Source: a bacterium (lineage in GTDB: Bacteria > Gemmatimonadota > Gemmatimonadetes > Gemmatimonadales > Gemmatimonadaceae). From it: 46,019 nucleotides of DNA. Positions 29,601 through 39,343 of this stretch are shown one piece after another. The translations under genes were made by a program, and so were the position numbers. Position 1 is the stretch's first letter. Every line of letters starts with the position of its first letter. The stretch covers positions 1-46,019 of the forward strand of contig JAKAJN010000008.1 in assembly GCA_021813725.1 (NCBI GenBank), given 5' to 3'. The notes below the pieces were generated by a model, which was not told the origin of the DNA, did no database searches, and worked only from the letters and a program-made list of their open reading frames with translations.

Positions 29601-31694
29601 ATGCGTCTGCCCCACTTGTCCCGTGCGTTCTGCGCGTTGATCGCGCTTCCGTCCGCGCTCATCGCGCAGGGCGAGATTCCCGTGGATCTCCTGATGTCGG
29701 CGCCGTATCCGGGCGGCCTGACTGCCGCACCGAGCGGTGGGCTCGTGGCGTGGGTCCTCAACGACAAGGGCGTGCGCAATATCTGGGTCGCCGCTCCGCC
29801 CGCGTACCAGGGACGACAACTGACACAGTACACCAAAGCCGACGGTCAGGACATCGGTTCGCTCGTCTGGTCGAAGGATGCGTCGGCGCTGTTCTTTGTC
29901 CGCGGGTCAGGGCCGAACCGCGTAGGCGAGATCGCCAATCCCACGAGCGACCCGGCGGGACAGGAACAGGCGGCGTGGCGCGTACCGGTGTCGGGCGGCG
30001 CGCCGGTGAAGATTGGTGCGGCCGCATCGATCGCGATGTCCCCAGATGGCACGTCGTTGGCATTCGTGCGTCGCGGGACGATCTGGACGAGTCCCGTCAC
30101 CGCGGGCGCAACGCCGACGCAAGTCGCATCCATCCGTGGTGCGCTCGGTTCGCTCGCGTGGTCACCTGACGGGTCACGCATCCTCTTCGCGAGCAGCCGC
30201 GGCACGCACGCGCTCATCGGCATTCTCGACCTCCAGCGCAAGGCCATCACCTGGCTGGCGCCGAGCGTGGACACCGATCACAGCCCCGTTTGGTCACCGG
30301 ACGGAAGGCACGTCGCATTCCTGCGCGAAGCGGCGACCACGAAGCGGTTGATCTTCACCCCCGACCGCCGTGGCGAGCCGTTCTCCATCGTCGTTGCCGA
30401 TGCGATGTCCGGGGAGGGACGCGCCGTCTTCCGGGCCGATACGGGGCGCGGTTCGATCTTCCGCGAGATCGTTGGACCGCAACTGACCTGGGCGGCCGGC
30501 GATCGCTTGATCTTCCCGTGGGAGAAGACCGGTTGGACGTCGCTGTACGCCGTACCGGTCGCCGGCGGCGCGCCGCTCCTGCTGACGCCCGGTGAATTCG
30601 AGGTCGAGTACGTCACCTTCACCCCGGACAAGCGCGAGATCGTCTACAACTCGAACCAGGGCGACATCGACCGGCGCGACATCTGGCGCGTGAACGTCGC
30701 GGGCGGGCCGCCGCGTGCGGTGACCACCGGCGCCGACATCGAGTGGCAGCCGGCGGTCACCAGCGACGGCGGTGCGATTGCCTTCCTCAAGTCTGGCACT
30801 CGAGTTCCGGCGCACGCGGTCATCCAGGTTGGTTCGGCCGCTCCGCGCGAACTCGCAACCGGAACCATCCCGGCCGACTTCCCGGTGCAGCGGATGGTGG
30901 ACCCGCAGCAGGTGATCCTCACCTCCACCGACGGACTCACCATCCACGCACAGCTTTTCGTGCCGACGGGCGCGAAGCCAGGGGACAAGCGGCCGGCGGC
31001 CATCTTCTTCCACGGCGGTTCCAAGCGACAGATGCTGCTCGGCTGGAACTACTCGAGCTACTACGCCAACGCCTACGCGATGAACCAGCATCTCGCGAGC
31101 AAGGGGTACGTGGTGCTCGCGGTGAACTATCGCAGCGGCATCGGCTATGGGCTCGATTTCCGCGAGGCACTCAACTATGGCGCGTCAGGAGGCGCCGAGT
31201 ACCAGGATGTGATGGCGGCCGGGTTGTATCTTGCGGGTCGCCCCGACGTGGATCGCGCCAAGATCGCTCTCTGGGGCGGGTCGTACGGCGGCTACCTCAC
31301 CGCGATGGGGCTTTCGCGCGCCTCCGACCTGTTTGCCGCGGGGGTGGACATGCACGGCGTGCACGACTGGAACGTGGGAATCAAGAACTTCGTGCCGTCG
31401 TACAATCCGCTCGAGAACCCGGATCGCACGCGACGCGCGTTCAACGCCTCGCCGATGGCGACCGTGGATGGCTGGCGCTCGCCGGTGCTGGTGATCCACG
31501 GCGACGATGACCGGAACGTGCAGTTCGTCGAGACCGTGACGCTGGTCGAGGCGCTGCGCGATCGCGGCGTGGACGTGGAACAGCTCATCTTCCCGGACGA
31601 AATCCATGGCTTCCTGCGCTGGGATCGGTGGGTGCAGGCGTACAAGGCGTCGTCGGAGTTCCTGGATCGGAAGCTGGGCGTGGCGCGAAAGTGA
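29601..31694 (+). CDS. Secreted S9-family (prolyl oligopeptidase-like) serine peptidase
   Basis: A 697-residue exported peptidase. Residues 1-22 form a signal peptide ending SALIAQ. The middle (about 35-420) is a β-propeller of WD40/TolB-like blades with repeated SPDG, TPDK and W(S)PDG turns. The C-terminal α/β-hydrolase domain has the nucleophile Ser561 in GGSYGGY, Asp637 in HGDDDRNV and His669 in EIHGF, a complete triad. Such enzymes cleave short peptides in the periplasm or outside the cell, often after proline or as acylaminoacyl peptidases; substrate cannot be read from sequence. The next gene, 50 bases on, is a serpin, a serine-protease inhibitor. Confidence 0.9.
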   Translation: MRLPHLSRAFCALIALPSALIAQGEIPVDLLMSAPYPGGLTAAPSGGLVAWVLNDKGVRNIWVAAPPAYQGRQLTQYTKADGQDIGSLVWSKDASALFFVRGSGPNRVGEIANPTSDPAGQEQAAWRVPVSGGAPVKIGAAASIAMSPDGTSLAFVRRGTIWTSPVTAGATPTQVASIRGALGSLAWSPDGSRILFASSRGTHALIGILDLQRKAITWLAPSVDTDHSPVWSPDGRHVAFLREAATTKRLIFTPDRRGEPFSIVVADAMSGEGRAVFRADTGRGSIFREIVGPQLTWAAGDRLIFPWEKTGWTSLYAVPVAGGAPLLLTPGEFEVEYVTFTPDKREIVYNSNQGDIDRRDIWRVNVAGGPPRAVTTGADIEWQPAVTSDGGAIAFLKSGTRVPAHAVIQVGSAAPRELATGTIPADFPVQRMVDPQQVILTSTDGLTIHAQLFVPTGAKPGDKRPAAIFFHGGSKRQMLLGWNYSSYYANAYAMNQHLASKGYVVLAVNYRSGIGYGLDFREALNYGASGGAEYQDVMAAGLYLAGRPDVDRAKIALWGGSYGGYLTAMGLSRASDLFAAGVDMHGVHDWNVGIKNFVPSYNPLENPDRTRRAFNASPMATVDGWRSPVLVIHGDDDRNVQFVETVTLVEALRDRGVDVEQLIFPDEIHGFLRWDRWVQAYKASSEFLDRKLGVARK

Positions 31695-31744
31695 CGGGGC
31701 GTCTCGCGAGGCGCTGAGACGGCGACGTGACTCGGCGGGTAGTA

Positions 31745-33028
31745 ATGGGTATGGAGACTTCAACGCAACGGCGTCCCGCGTGCTTCGTCGCGGCGCTCGC
31801 CCTTCTGCTGGCCGCCTGCGCGACCACGCCCACGGAGTCGCATCCGGGCACGCAGCCGACGCCCATTACGGCACTACCGCGCGCGCTCACGGCGAGCGAA
31901 GTCAAGGTGCGCGATGCCTCCAACGCCTTTGCTTTCGCGTTGTGGGGAAGGGTGGTGGCGGCGCAGCGCGACTTGAACGTGTTCCTCTCGCCACTCAGCG
32001 CGTCGTTCGCACTTGGCATGACGCTGAACGGTGCGGCGGGAAGCACGGCCGACCAAATGCGCACGGCGCTGCAGTATGGTGGCGCGACGCAGGCGGAAAT
32101 CAACGGCGGGTACCGGTCGCTCGTCGCCCTGCTCACCTCGCTCGATCCGACGGTCGAAATGCGGATCGCCAATTCGGTCTGGTACCGGCAGGGCTTCCCG
32201 TTCCGGCAGGCCTTCTTCGACACCACGAAGAAGTACTTCGACGCGCAGGTGCAGGGCCTGGACTTCGGCAACGTGCCCGCGTCGCTCGCGACGATCAATG
32301 GCTGGGTGAGCGACAAGACCAACGGGAAGATTCCCACGGTGCTCGACGCCATTCAGGCGCAGCAGGTCATGTTTCTCATCAATGCCATCTACTTCAAGGG
32401 ATCGTGGCGCGCGAAGTTCGATCCGGCCCAGACCGCGGCGGCCTCGTTCACCACTGCCGGAGGTGCAACGCAGCCGGTTCAGCTTATGCACCAGCTCGAG
32501 ACCATCGGGTACGCCGAAGGGGACACGTATCAGGTGGCGGAGCTTGCGTACGGCAACACCGCGTTCGTGATGACGGTGCTGCTCCCCAAGGCAGGCACCA
32601 GTGTCGAGGCGCTCGCGGCCGCGCTGACGCCGGCTGTGTTGCAAGCGATGGCGTCGACCGTGCAGCAGCGAAAAGTCGACTTCTTCTTTCCCAAGCTTAC
32701 GATGCGCTACGAGCGCAAGCTCAACGACGATCTGAAAGCGCTCGGCATGGTACAGCCGTTTGTGGCGGGTGGTGCGGACTTCACGCAGATGGCACCGGCG
32801 CCAACGGGGAACGAGCTGTTCATTGACTTCGTGAAGCAGAACACCTTCGTGGACATCAACGAAGAGGGGACGGAGGCCGCGGCCGCTACCTCCGTTGGTG
32901 TTGGCGTGACATCAATGCCCTCGTATCCCGTGATGCGCGTCGACCATCCGTACCTCGTGATGCTGCGCGAGCGGCTCACCGGAACGGTGCTGTTCCTGGG
33001 CAAGGTCACGCGCATGCCGACGGCGTGA
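31745..33028 (+). CDS. Lipoprotein serpin (serine protease inhibitor)
   Basis: A 427-residue serpin carrying a lipoprotein signal: a hydrophobic stretch ends in LLLAAC with lipid-acceptor Cys25, so it should be membrane-anchored outside the cytoplasm. Serpin signatures include NVFLSPLSASFALGMTLNGA, NAIYFKGSW, FVDINEEGTEAAAAT and HPYLVMLRERLTGTVLFLGKV. The hinge GTEAAAAT (starting at Gly375, P15) has the small residues needed for loop insertion, so an inhibitory mechanism is predicted. Counting from the hinge puts P1 around Thr-Ser-Met, pointing to elastase-, subtilisin- or chymotrypsin-like targets rather than trypsin-like ones. ATG codons at 31745 and 31751 and a GTG at 31727 are all possible starts; all keep the lipobox. 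Confidence 0.92.
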   Translation: MGMETSTQRRPACFVAALALLLAACATTPTESHPGTQPTPITALPRALTASEVKVRDASNAFAFALWGRVVAAQRDLNVFLSPLSASFALGMTLNGAAGSTADQMRTALQYGGATQAEINGGYRSLVALLTSLDPTVEMRIANSVWYRQGFPFRQAFFDTTKKYFDAQVQGLDFGNVPASLATINGWVSDKTNGKIPTVLDAIQAQQVMFLINAIYFKGSWRAKFDPAQTAAASFTTAGGATQPVQLMHQLETIGYAEGDTYQVAELAYGNTAFVMTVLLPKAGTSVEALAAALTPAVLQAMASTVQQRKVDFFFPKLTMRYERKLNDDLKALGMVQPFVAGGADFTQMAPAPTGNELFIDFVKQNTFVDINEEGTEAAAATSVGVGVTSMPSYPVMRVDHPYLVMLRERLTGTVLFLGKVTRMPTA

Positions 33029-33077
33029 TGCCGGTCGGTGCGCTCCTCGCCCGCACGGTCCAGACCTCCGCCGTCAC

Positions 33078-33578
33078 CTATTGCGGCGGCCCGTCGGGAT
33101 GGGCGCGGCAGGCCGGCGGCTGCTCGATGGTGTAGAGCAGCGCGGCCGCACGCCACGCCCCGCCGACCTTGAGCAGCGTGAACGTGTCCACGCCGCAATG
33201 CGACCAGACGCCATTGCGGTACAGGTCGTACGGCATCCACACGGTCGCCAGCAGCCCCTGAATGCGCGCGGTGGCGTCGAAGCCGCGCTCCACGAAGGAG
33301 ACCGGGCCGCCGCGCCGGATGTCGCCAAACCATGAGCGTAGCGACGTGCGCGCCGTGCCGTCGCGTACGCCCACGCCACCGACGAGCGCCGAGTCGAGCA
33401 CCAGACGCGCCAGCGTGGCCGTGTCGCCGGTGGAGAGCGCACGGAGCAGGGAATCGGCGACCGCGATTGCGGCCCGCGCATCGCCGCGGGACTGCGCAGC
33501 GGCCGGCGAGGCCCCGAAGGCGAGCGCCGCGGCGACGATCGCAGTCAACCGCGCGGCGCGTGCAGGGCGGCGGCTCAT
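33078..33578 (-). CDS. Secreted NTF2-like (SnoaL/DUF4440-type) protein
   Basis: A 166-residue protein with a signal peptide (basic start, alanine-rich core, cleavage near PAAAQS). The mature part has the layout of small α+β cone folds: an N-terminal helix with [22 protein letters not shown], then strands with [12 protein letters not shown] and [23 protein letters not shown]. That pattern matches NTF2-like proteins used as enzymes, binding proteins or stress factors; the function here is unknown. Its start overlaps the dcd stop (ATGA), so they are co-transcribed. It converges on the serpin gene with 49 bases between the stops. Confidence 0.65.
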   Translation of the reverse strand: MSRRPARAARLTAIVAAALAFGASPAAAQSRGDARAAIAVADSLLRALSTGDTATLARLVLDSALVGGVGVRDGTARTSLRSWFGDIRRGGPVSFVERGFDATARIQGLLATVWMPYDLYRNGVWSHCGVDTFTLLKVGGAWRAAALLYTIEQPPACRAHPDGPPQ

Positions 33579-34129
33579 ATCTTCGGCAGCGTGACGCCGA
33601 CCTGCCCCTGGTACTTCCCTTTCTTGTCCTTATAGCTCGTCACCGGCGGTTCGTTGCCCTTGAAGAAGAGGACCTGTGCGATCCCTTCGTTGGCATAGAT
33701 GCGTGCCGGCAAGGGCGTTGTGTTCGAGATCTCGAGCGTGACGTATCCCTCCCACTCCGGTTCGAACGGCGTGACGTTGGTGATGATACCGCAGCGGGCG
33801 TAGGTGCTCTTGCCGACGGTGATGGTCATCACGTCACGCGGGATGCGGAAATACTCCACGCTGCGCGCCAGCGCGAACGAGTTGGGCGGCACGATGCAGA
33901 CGTCGCCCTCGAACTCCACAAAACTCTTCGGGTCGAAGGCCTTGGGATCGACGATCGAGTTCAGGACGTTGGTGAAGATCTTGAACTCCCGCGCCACGCG
34001 CATGTCGTAGCCGTACGCGCTGACGCCGTAAGAGATCACGCCCGAGCGCACCTGGGAGTTCTCGAACGGTTCGATCATCCCGTGCTGCTCGGCCATTTCG
34101 GTGATCCAGCGGTCGTTCAGGATGCTCAT
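33575..34129 (-). CDS. dcd: dCTP deaminase
   Basis: Deaminates dCTP to dUTP, feeding dTMP synthesis; 184 residues. It begins MSILNDRWI. Motifs include [36 protein letters not shown] and the active-site [15 protein letters not shown] with the catalytic glutamate. It ends with the KKGKYQGQ segment of the nucleotide-binding tail. It may be the plain deaminase or the bifunctional dCTP deaminase/dUTPase form; no dut gene is visible to help decide. The frame is open far upstream, but the ATG at 34129 is the family start. Confidence 0.93.
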   Translation of the reverse strand: MSILNDRWITEMAEQHGMIEPFENSQVRSGVISYGVSAYGYDMRVAREFKIFTNVLNSIVDPKAFDPKSFVEFEGDVCIVPPNSFALARSVEYFRIPRDVMTITVGKSTYARCGIITNVTPFEPEWEGYVTLEISNTTPLPARIYANEGIAQVLFFKGNEPPVTSYKDKKGKYQGQVGVTLPKI

Positions 34130-34191
34130 ACGCAGGGGGGTGAGGGTGGCAGGAAGATAGAGACGCGGCCCGCGGGAGGGCCAGCCGCGCG

Positions 34192-36042
34192 CTACGGCTC
34201 GACGCGCAGTCCCGCCCGCAGCAGCCAGCCACGCACCGGAATGTCGGTGGGCGAGGGGGCATCGTGGAAGTGGCCGGTGACGTGATCGACGCCGACCTCG
34301 GCCAGCAGGGCTTGCGTGAACGCGCGCGTCACGGACAGTTGCGGCACCCAGAGATCGGCGACGTTGCCGCCGCCGGCCACCCAGCGCTTCAGTTCGAACC
34401 CGGCGTCCAGCGTCCAGGCGTCGCGTTGGGTCCGCGCATTGACGAACCCGGCCGTGATGGTTGACGCGTGCCGAAGCTGAAGTCCATCGGAGGTGACCGC
34501 GCCGGCGTGCAGCATCCAGATGCCGCTCTCCACGTCGAACGCGCCAATCGGGCGCGCGTAGCTGGCCCGTGCCAACGAGCGCGCGCCGCCCTTCAGGGTC
34601 ACGCCAGCGCGTGTGGCCGGCAACAGCGCCATCAGCGACGTGCCGATCGCGATCCGCCCGATGCCGAGGGGACGCGCGGCATCGGCGCGCACACGCCATC
34701 GCAGGCCGGGCGCAACGGCAATCGTGTGCAACGATGGGGCCATTTCGTCGTAGCGGGCTGTCCACTCCCCGCCTACCGCGGCGCCCCACTGCCACGGGCC
34801 GGCCGGGCGCGTGAAGAACAGTCCGGCTGAGCCGGACGGCGAGTTGCGGCGCCGGTACATTGCGGTTGGCAACAGGTCGGGGGAGAGGGGAATGCGGCGG
34901 ATGTCGTCGTCGGCGCCATGCGCGTCGCGTGCGGGAAACGCACCGCCGACGGTGAACGTCACGCCGCTATGCCCGATGGGCTGCGAGTAACGCACGTGGA
35001 GATCGGTGAATCCCCACGCATGGAAGACGTCGTTGGCCGGCGTGTCGGCGCGGCTTGAAGCCCAGATGGTGGAGAGATCCAGTCGGCCGCGGGCGAGCGC
35101 CACCGATGCGCTCAGCGGCACGCTCATCTCATACAGCGTCAGCGAGCGATCACCGGTGCCCTCGAACCAGGCTTCACCGTATTCGCTCTCATTGCCCTCC
35201 GTCGCCAGCCCCGCTTCTGTGGGATCGTCACCCGCGACGGGCGCGGCACCCGGCATCGGCACGACCGCCGAGAGCGACGTCGTCACGCCCGCGGTCACCA
35301 GCAGGCCTGCATCAAAGACGGCGTTCACGCCAGCATCAGTGTCGAGCGCCCGACGCAGCAGTCGGTCGGCCTGCGGGGCGTCGCCGCTCTCCATCGCGTC
35401 CATTGCCGCGGCCCAGGCAAGGAAGGCGTCGACGTTCGCGGTCGGGCGGTCTGCGAGGGAGCGCCGTTCGTTGGCCGACGGCTCGACCCCGAGCACCCGC
35501 AGCACGTCGAGCGCGAGCCGGCGCTCCACGTTGAATAGGTCGGCCAGCGATCCGCTCTGCGCGACCGTCGCATCCACACGTGCCCGCGACAGGTTCACCA
35601 CGCGCGCCGTCAGGCGCAAGGACGACGCGGACTGCACCGCGTCCACCACCACCACGTCGGCTGCGCCGAGGAAGCGCCACGCGCGCGGCCGACCCCACTC
35701 GTCCGTCCCTCCCAGCGCGCGCTCGGCAACGATGGCCTGCGCCTGCATCCGTTCAACCAGCCGCAGGGCGTGGACGCGCGCCAGGTCGGTGGCGAGCAAG
35801 TCGGCGATGCCTGCATCGAGGCCGGGAATCTCTTCTCCCACGGCGCGACCGGCGATCAGCGCGACGGTGCCGCGACGTGGCGGCCCAACGACGAGTTGCC
35901 GCTCCGCAGCGAGGGCCTGTGCGACGGCGCGTCGTGCCTCGGCTTGGCGCTGCTCGTAGCGTCGCACGACGGCGCGGGGCGATTGCGCGGCGACGTCAAC
36001 TGCGGCGAGCGCGATGAGCAGGGTGATCAGAACGGGTTTCAT
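34192..36042 (-). CDS. CsgG/FlgO-like domain joined to a predicted outer-membrane β-barrel
   Basis: A 616-residue exported protein from the ATG at 36042. Residues 1-19 are a signal peptide ending DVAAQ. Residues about 55-190 resemble the CsgG/FlgO/TolB-N type domain: a strand TVALIAG, then [19 protein letters not shown], an Ala-rich helix and [22 protein letters not shown] short TPR-like helical pair (about 200-245) follows. Residues from about 300 to the end read as amphipathic β-strands with frequent aromatic ends ([12 protein letters not shown] at the C terminus). I recognise no full-length family. CsgG-like domains belong to secretion or surface lipoproteins, but this has no lipobox. No clear promoter is seen upstream. 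dcd follows 62 bases downstream on the same strand. Confidence 0.6.
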   Translation of the reverse strand: MKPVLITLLIALAAVDVAAQSPRAVVRRYEQRQAEARRAVAQALAAERQLVVGPPRRGTVALIAGRAVGEEIPGLDAGIADLLATDLARVHALRLVERMQAQAIVAERALGGTDEWGRPRAWRFLGAADVVVVDAVQSASSLRLTARVVNLSRARVDATVAQSGSLADLFNVERRLALDVLRVLGVEPSANERRSLADRPTANVDAFLAWAAAMDAMESGDAPQADRLLRRALDTDAGVNAVFDAGLLVTAGVTTSLSAVVPMPGAAPVAGDDPTEAGLATEGNESEYGEAWFEGTGDRSLTLYEMSVPLSASVALARGRLDLSTIWASSRADTPANDVFHAWGFTDLHVRYSQPIGHSGVTFTVGGAFPARDAHGADDDIRRIPLSPDLLPTAMYRRRNSPSGSAGLFFTRPAGPWQWGAAVGGEWTARYDEMAPSLHTIAVAPGLRWRVRADAARPLGIGRIAIGTSLMALLPATRAGVTLKGGARSLARASYARPIGAFDVESGIWMLHAGAVTSDGLQLRHASTITAGFVNARTQRDAWTLDAGFELKRWVAGGGNVADLWVPQLSVTRAFTQALLAEVGVDHVTGHFHDAPSPTDIPVRGWLLRAGLRVEP

Positions 36043-36180
36043 CGGCGATTTCAACACGATGGGGACAAGTTTCGATCTGAGGGCCGGGTCTCTGACGAAA
36101 CAAAGTAGTCGAATTGCGGCCGCCATATTCCCTGACAACTACTCGGGTATTTCCTGATCATCCTTCTATAGAAATCTGCG

Positions 36181-36210
36181 TTGACACTCCTCCCGCACGA
36201 TACCTAGCTT
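36181..36210 (+). promoter_or_regulatory. Sigma-70-type promoter for the nuo operon
   Basis: A perfect TTGACA at 36181-36186, an 18-base spacer and TAGCTT (36205-36210). Predicted start is near 36217, with a leader of about 44 bases to the nuoA ATG at 36261. It lies in the 218-base divergent gap between the CsgG-like gene and nuoA. Confidence 0.58.
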
Positions 36211-36228
36211 TCCATCTTGTTGAGCGCT

Positions 36229-36244
36229 CGTGAATTCCTTCACG
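36229..36244. promoter_or_regulatory. Inverted repeat in the nuo leader
   Basis: CGTGAA and TTCACG are perfect complements around TTCC, directly before the AAGGCGG ribosome-binding site of nuoA. An eight-base palindrome GAGCGCTC (36222-36229) abuts it. It could be a repressor half-site pair or a small mRNA hairpin. No regulator is identified. Confidence 0.4.
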
Positions 36245-36260
36245 AAGGCGGACTTACGGC

Positions 36261-36665
36261 ATGGATCGCAACTACATACCTGTCCTGTTTCTGCTCGGAA
36301 TCGCCGTCCTGACGGCGGTCGCCATCATTGGGCTGTCGCAACTCGTGATGCGCTTCCGGCCGACGCCGGTCAAGCAGCAGGCCTATGAATCGGGCATGCC
36401 GCCGTTGGGCGATGCCCGCGAGCGGTTCTCGGTGAAGTTCTACATGGTCGCGATGTTGTTCATCGTGTTCGACATCGAAACCGTGTTCATGATTCCGTGG
36501 GCGGCCTACTATCGCCAGCTCTCGTGCGCCGTGCCGCTCGTGAACGGCGCCTGCCCGGCGGGACAGATCTCGTTCTTCGGCCTGGGCGAGATGCTCGTCT
36601 TCATGGTCATTCTGCTCGCCGGCTTCATCTACATCTGGAAGAAGGGAGCCCTCCAATGGGACTGA
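36261..36665 (+). CDS. nuoA: NADH-quinone oxidoreductase subunit A
   Basis: A 134-residue membrane subunit of complex I with three helices (about 7-28, 62-82, 106-128). The loop [40 protein letters not shown] is diagnostic; its acidic residues lie next to the quinone tunnel. A 20-residue insertion with two cysteines (LSCAVPL, GACPAG) precedes the third helix and is longer than in E. coli. AAGGCGG at 36245-36251 sets the ATG at 36261. It opens the nuo operon and overlaps nuoB by ten bases. Confidence 0.95.
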   Translation: MDRNYIPVLFLLGIAVLTAVAIIGLSQLVMRFRPTPVKQQAYESGMPPLGDARERFSVKFYMVAMLFIVFDIETVFMIPWAAYYRQLSCAVPLVNGACPAGQISFFGLGEMLVFMVILLAGFIYIWKKGALQWD

Positions 36666-37279
36666 TTGACGCCCCGACCCCCAGCGTCGTCTCCGTGGAC
36701 CCCGCCCATAGTGAGGGCTGGGTGGCCACCCGGCTCGACTTCCTCGTCAACTGGGGGCGCGCCAACTCACTCTGGCCAATGCCATTCGGCACGGCGTGTT
36801 GCGCCATCGAGTTCATGGCCTCCGCGGCCTCGAAGTTCGACCTTGCGCGATTCGGAATGGAGCGCATGGGATTCTCGCCCCGCCAGGCCGATGTCCTGAT
36901 CTGCGCGGGGCGTGTTCCGTTCAAGCTCGCGCCGGTGCTGCGCCGCATCTGGCAGCAGATGCCGCAACCCAAATGGGCGATCTCGATGGGTGCCTGCGCC
37001 TCGACCGGTGGGATGTTCGACAACTACGCGGTGGTGCAGGGCATCGATACCATCATCCCCGTGGACGTCTATGTGCCCGGCTGCCCGCCGCGCCCCGAAG
37101 CGTTGATCCACGCCATCATGATGTTGCAGAAGAAGGTGATGAAGGAAACGATGTCGTCCACGCCGCGTGAGGAGATGGTCCCCGACCCGACCTCCCAGCT
37201 GTACATCCCGCCGTCACGCATCGACACGCTGTCGCAGGCGTTCGGCAACTCCATCCCGCAGACGCGGAGCGGCCAATGA
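36656..37279 (+). CDS. nuoB: NADH-quinone oxidoreductase subunit B
   Basis: Binds cluster N2, the last Fe-S centre before the quinone. It has 207 residues from the ATG at 36656. The ligands are Cys48 and Cys49 in [10 protein letters not shown], Cys114 in GACASTGG and Cys143 in PGCPPRPEA. The conserved [18 protein letters not shown] segment follows the paired cysteines. The C-terminal tail past 160 is family-variable. An AGGGA precedes the ATG, which lies inside nuoA. It overlaps nuoC by four bases. Confidence 0.96.
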   Translation: MGLIDAPTPSVVSVDPAHSEGWVATRLDFLVNWGRANSLWPMPFGTACCAIEFMASAASKFDLARFGMERMGFSPRQADVLICAGRVPFKLAPVLRRIWQQMPQPKWAISMGACASTGGMFDNYAVVQGIDTIIPVDVYVPGCPPRPEALIHAIMMLQKKVMKETMSSTPREEMVPDPTSQLYIPPSRIDTLSQAFGNSIPQTRSGQ

Positions 37280-37971
37280 CGGCCTTCACCGTTGTCACGG
37301 CGGGAAGCGCCCCCGGGCTTCCGGTCCCGGCCACGCCGAAGCAGGTGCCGCATCGCGGTGGTGAAGCCAATCCCTCGGCCGAGGCGCTGCGCGCCAAGTT
37401 CGGCGGCGCCATCCTGCGCGTCGAGGTGGTCTGGGGCGAGACGAATGTGATCGTCGCGATGGACCGCGCGCTCGAGATCATCCGCTGGCTGCACGACGAC
37501 CCGTCGCAGAGCTACGAGTATCTCTCCGACGTCACCGCGGTGGAGTTCCGCGACAGCACGCTGCCGATCGAGGTCATCTGGCACCTCCGCTCCATCAAGC
37601 ACCGCCGTTTCCTGCGCCTCAAGGGGATGATTGCGACGGGGCAACCGCTCGCCGCGCCGTCCGTGTACGACATCTACAAGGGCGCCGATTGGCTCGAGCG
37701 CGAATGCTATGACATGTTCGGCATCGTCTTCGAGGGGCATCCGGACCTTCGGCGCATCCTGCTCTGGGAGCAGTACGCGGAGGGCTTCCCGCTGCGGAAG
37801 GACTTCCCGCTGCGCGGGCGCTTCAGTCGTGCGGAACAGCTGCGCCAGGCGCTCGCCGCGAACCCCGAGGCCCGCTACTCGATGGAGGAACTCTCCGTCG
37901 CCGACGCGTACGCCGAGCTGCCGCAGGACATGCGCGCCCGCATCAAGGGCGGCGAGTCGACGGGAGAATAA
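37276..37971 (+). CDS. nuoC: NADH-quinone oxidoreductase subunit C
   Basis: The 30-kDa-type hydrophilic subunit that packs against NuoD; 231 residues. [23 protein letters not shown] and [11 protein letters not shown] are the family signatures. The first 45 residues are a low-complexity N-terminal extension. NuoC and NuoD are separate genes, unlike the fused E. coli NuoCD. It starts in an ATGA overlap with nuoB, and nuoD begins three bases after its stop. Confidence 0.94.
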   Translation: MTAFTVVTAGSAPGLPVPATPKQVPHRGGEANPSAEALRAKFGGAILRVEVVWGETNVIVAMDRALEIIRWLHDDPSQSYEYLSDVTAVEFRDSTLPIEVIWHLRSIKHRRFLRLKGMIATGQPLAAPSVYDIYKGADWLERECYDMFGIVFEGHPDLRRILLWEQYAEGFPLRKDFPLRGRFSRAEQLRQALAANPEARYSMEELSVADAYAELPQDMRARIKGGESTGE

Positions 37972-37974
37972 CCG

Positions 37975-39282
37975 ATGGCCACCAAGCGAACAGTCGAAGT
38001 CGAACTCTCGACCACCGGCATCGGCGCCGACGGCCGGCCGCAGCGTGTGCCGCTGGTGGCCGGTGGCGATGGCGGCGTGGCGCTGCAGGCGCCGCCGGGC
38101 ATTGAGCCGGATCTCGAAGGCGAGCACATGCTCATCAACATCGGGCCGCAGCACCCGGCGACGCACGGCGTGCTCCGTCTGGTGCTTGAACTCGATGGCG
38201 AGACGGTCGTCCGCTGCATTCCGCACATCGGCTACCTGCACTGCGGCTTCGAGAAGATCGGCGAGTATCGCCAGTACAACCAGATCATCCCGTGGACCGA
38301 CCGCGATGACTACCTGAACTGCGTTGGCAACAACATCGCGTTCGCGATGGGTGCCGAGAAACTGTTTGGCATCGAGATCACGCCGCGGTGCACGGTCCTG
38401 CGCGTCATTGGCATGGAACTGTCGCGCATCATCTCGCATCTGGTCTGGATGGGCACCACCTGCATTGACATTGGCGCCTACACGCCGTTCCTCTGGTCAT
38501 TCCAGGAGCGCGAGAACGTCTACAACCTGTTCGAAGGCTGGGTCGGGGCGCGGTTGACGACGAGCGCCTCGCGCGTCGGCGGCATGGCCGCGGACATTCC
38601 CGACGGCTGGCTCGACGGCCTCAAGGCGTTCGTACGGTCATTCCCGAAGACGCTCGACGAGTGCGACCGCGTCGTCACCAAGAACGGCATCTGGGTCGGG
38701 CGTACCGTGGGGATCGGCGTCATGTCCCCGGAGGAGGCGCTCAACTACGGCCTGTCCGGCCCGATGCTTCGCGCCTCGGGCGTGGATTACGACGTGCGCA
38801 AGGACTTCCCGTACCTGGACTACGAGACGTACGACTTTGAGGTGCCGGTCGGCGTGCACGGCGACGTGTACGACCGCTATCTCGTGCGCATGGAGGAGAT
38901 GCGCCAGTCGGTGCGCATCGTCGAGCAGGCCATCGCGCGACTCCCCGACGGGCCGGTGAATGTGGACGACCCGCGCGTCATCCTGCCGCCGAAGCACAAG
39001 GCGACAAGCGAGATGGAGAGCATGATCCATCACTTCAAGAACGTGATGGAGGGGCCGCGTCCGGCGCCCGGCGAGGCGTATGTCGCCGTCGAGGCACCGA
39101 AGGGCGAGAAGGGCTACTACATGGTCTCCGACGGCTCGGCCAAGCCGGTCCGGTGGCGCATCCGGCCGCCGTCGTTCGTGAACCTGTCAGCCATTCCGAA
39201 GATGGTGGAAGGGCACCTGCTGTCGGACGTCATCGCGATCAATGCGTCGATCGATATCGTGATGGGAGAGATAGACAGGTGA
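37975..39282 (+). CDS. nuoD: NADH-quinone oxidoreductase subunit D
   Basis: The 49-kDa-type subunit that forms much of the quinone pocket with NuoB; 435 residues. NIGPQHPATHGVLRLVLELDGE holds the quinone-binding histidine. HIGYLHCGFEKIGEYRQYNQ follows, with a tyrosine near the quinone head. The protein ends NASIDIVMGEIDR, the usual terminus. Residues 1-40 are an Ala/Gly-rich extension. After it comes a 61-base purine-rich spacer before nuoE. Confidence 0.96.
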   Translation: MATKRTVEVELSTTGIGADGRPQRVPLVAGGDGGVALQAPPGIEPDLEGEHMLINIGPQHPATHGVLRLVLELDGETVVRCIPHIGYLHCGFEKIGEYRQYNQIIPWTDRDDYLNCVGNNIAFAMGAEKLFGIEITPRCTVLRVIGMELSRIISHLVWMGTTCIDIGAYTPFLWSFQERENVYNLFEGWVGARLTTSASRVGGMAADIPDGWLDGLKAFVRSFPKTLDECDRVVTKNGIWVGRTVGIGVMSPEEALNYGLSGPMLRASGVDYDVRKDFPYLDYETYDFEVPVGVHGDVYDRYLVRMEEMRQSVRIVEQAIARLPDGPVNVDDPRVILPPKHKATSEMESMIHHFKNVMEGPRPAPGEAYVAVEAPKGEKGYYMVSDGSAKPVRWRIRPPSFVNLSAIPKMVEGHLLSDVIAINASIDIVMGEIDR

Positions 39283-39326
39283 GAGAGACAAGAGAGCAAC
39301 AACAGCGAGACAACAGAGCGACACCA
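39283..39326. repeat. GAGACAA-rich degenerate repeat in the nuoD-nuoE spacer
   Basis: The spacer after the nuoD stop consists of reshuffled GAGACAA, ACAACAG and AGAGCGACA words and is almost free of pyrimidine runs. A similar stretch lies at 39899-39945 after nuoE. A GAGGGGA ribosome-binding site for nuoE follows it. Confidence 0.55.
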
Positions 39327-39343
39327 GAGGGGCGAGGGGACGC

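Noticed and set aside
31700-31721. CGTCTC/GAGACG inverted repeat after the S9 peptidase gene
   Set aside because: Only six pairs with a ten-base loop and no T run; weak as a terminator, and the serpin gene follows closely.
33029-33077. Possible bidirectional terminator between the serpin and NTF2-like genes
   Set aside because: The 49-base convergent gap has no clear stem with T runs on either side.
36043-36138. 32-residue N-terminal extension of the CsgG-like protein
   Set aside because: It would place the signal peptide internally. The methionine at 36042 starts a clean signal sequence.
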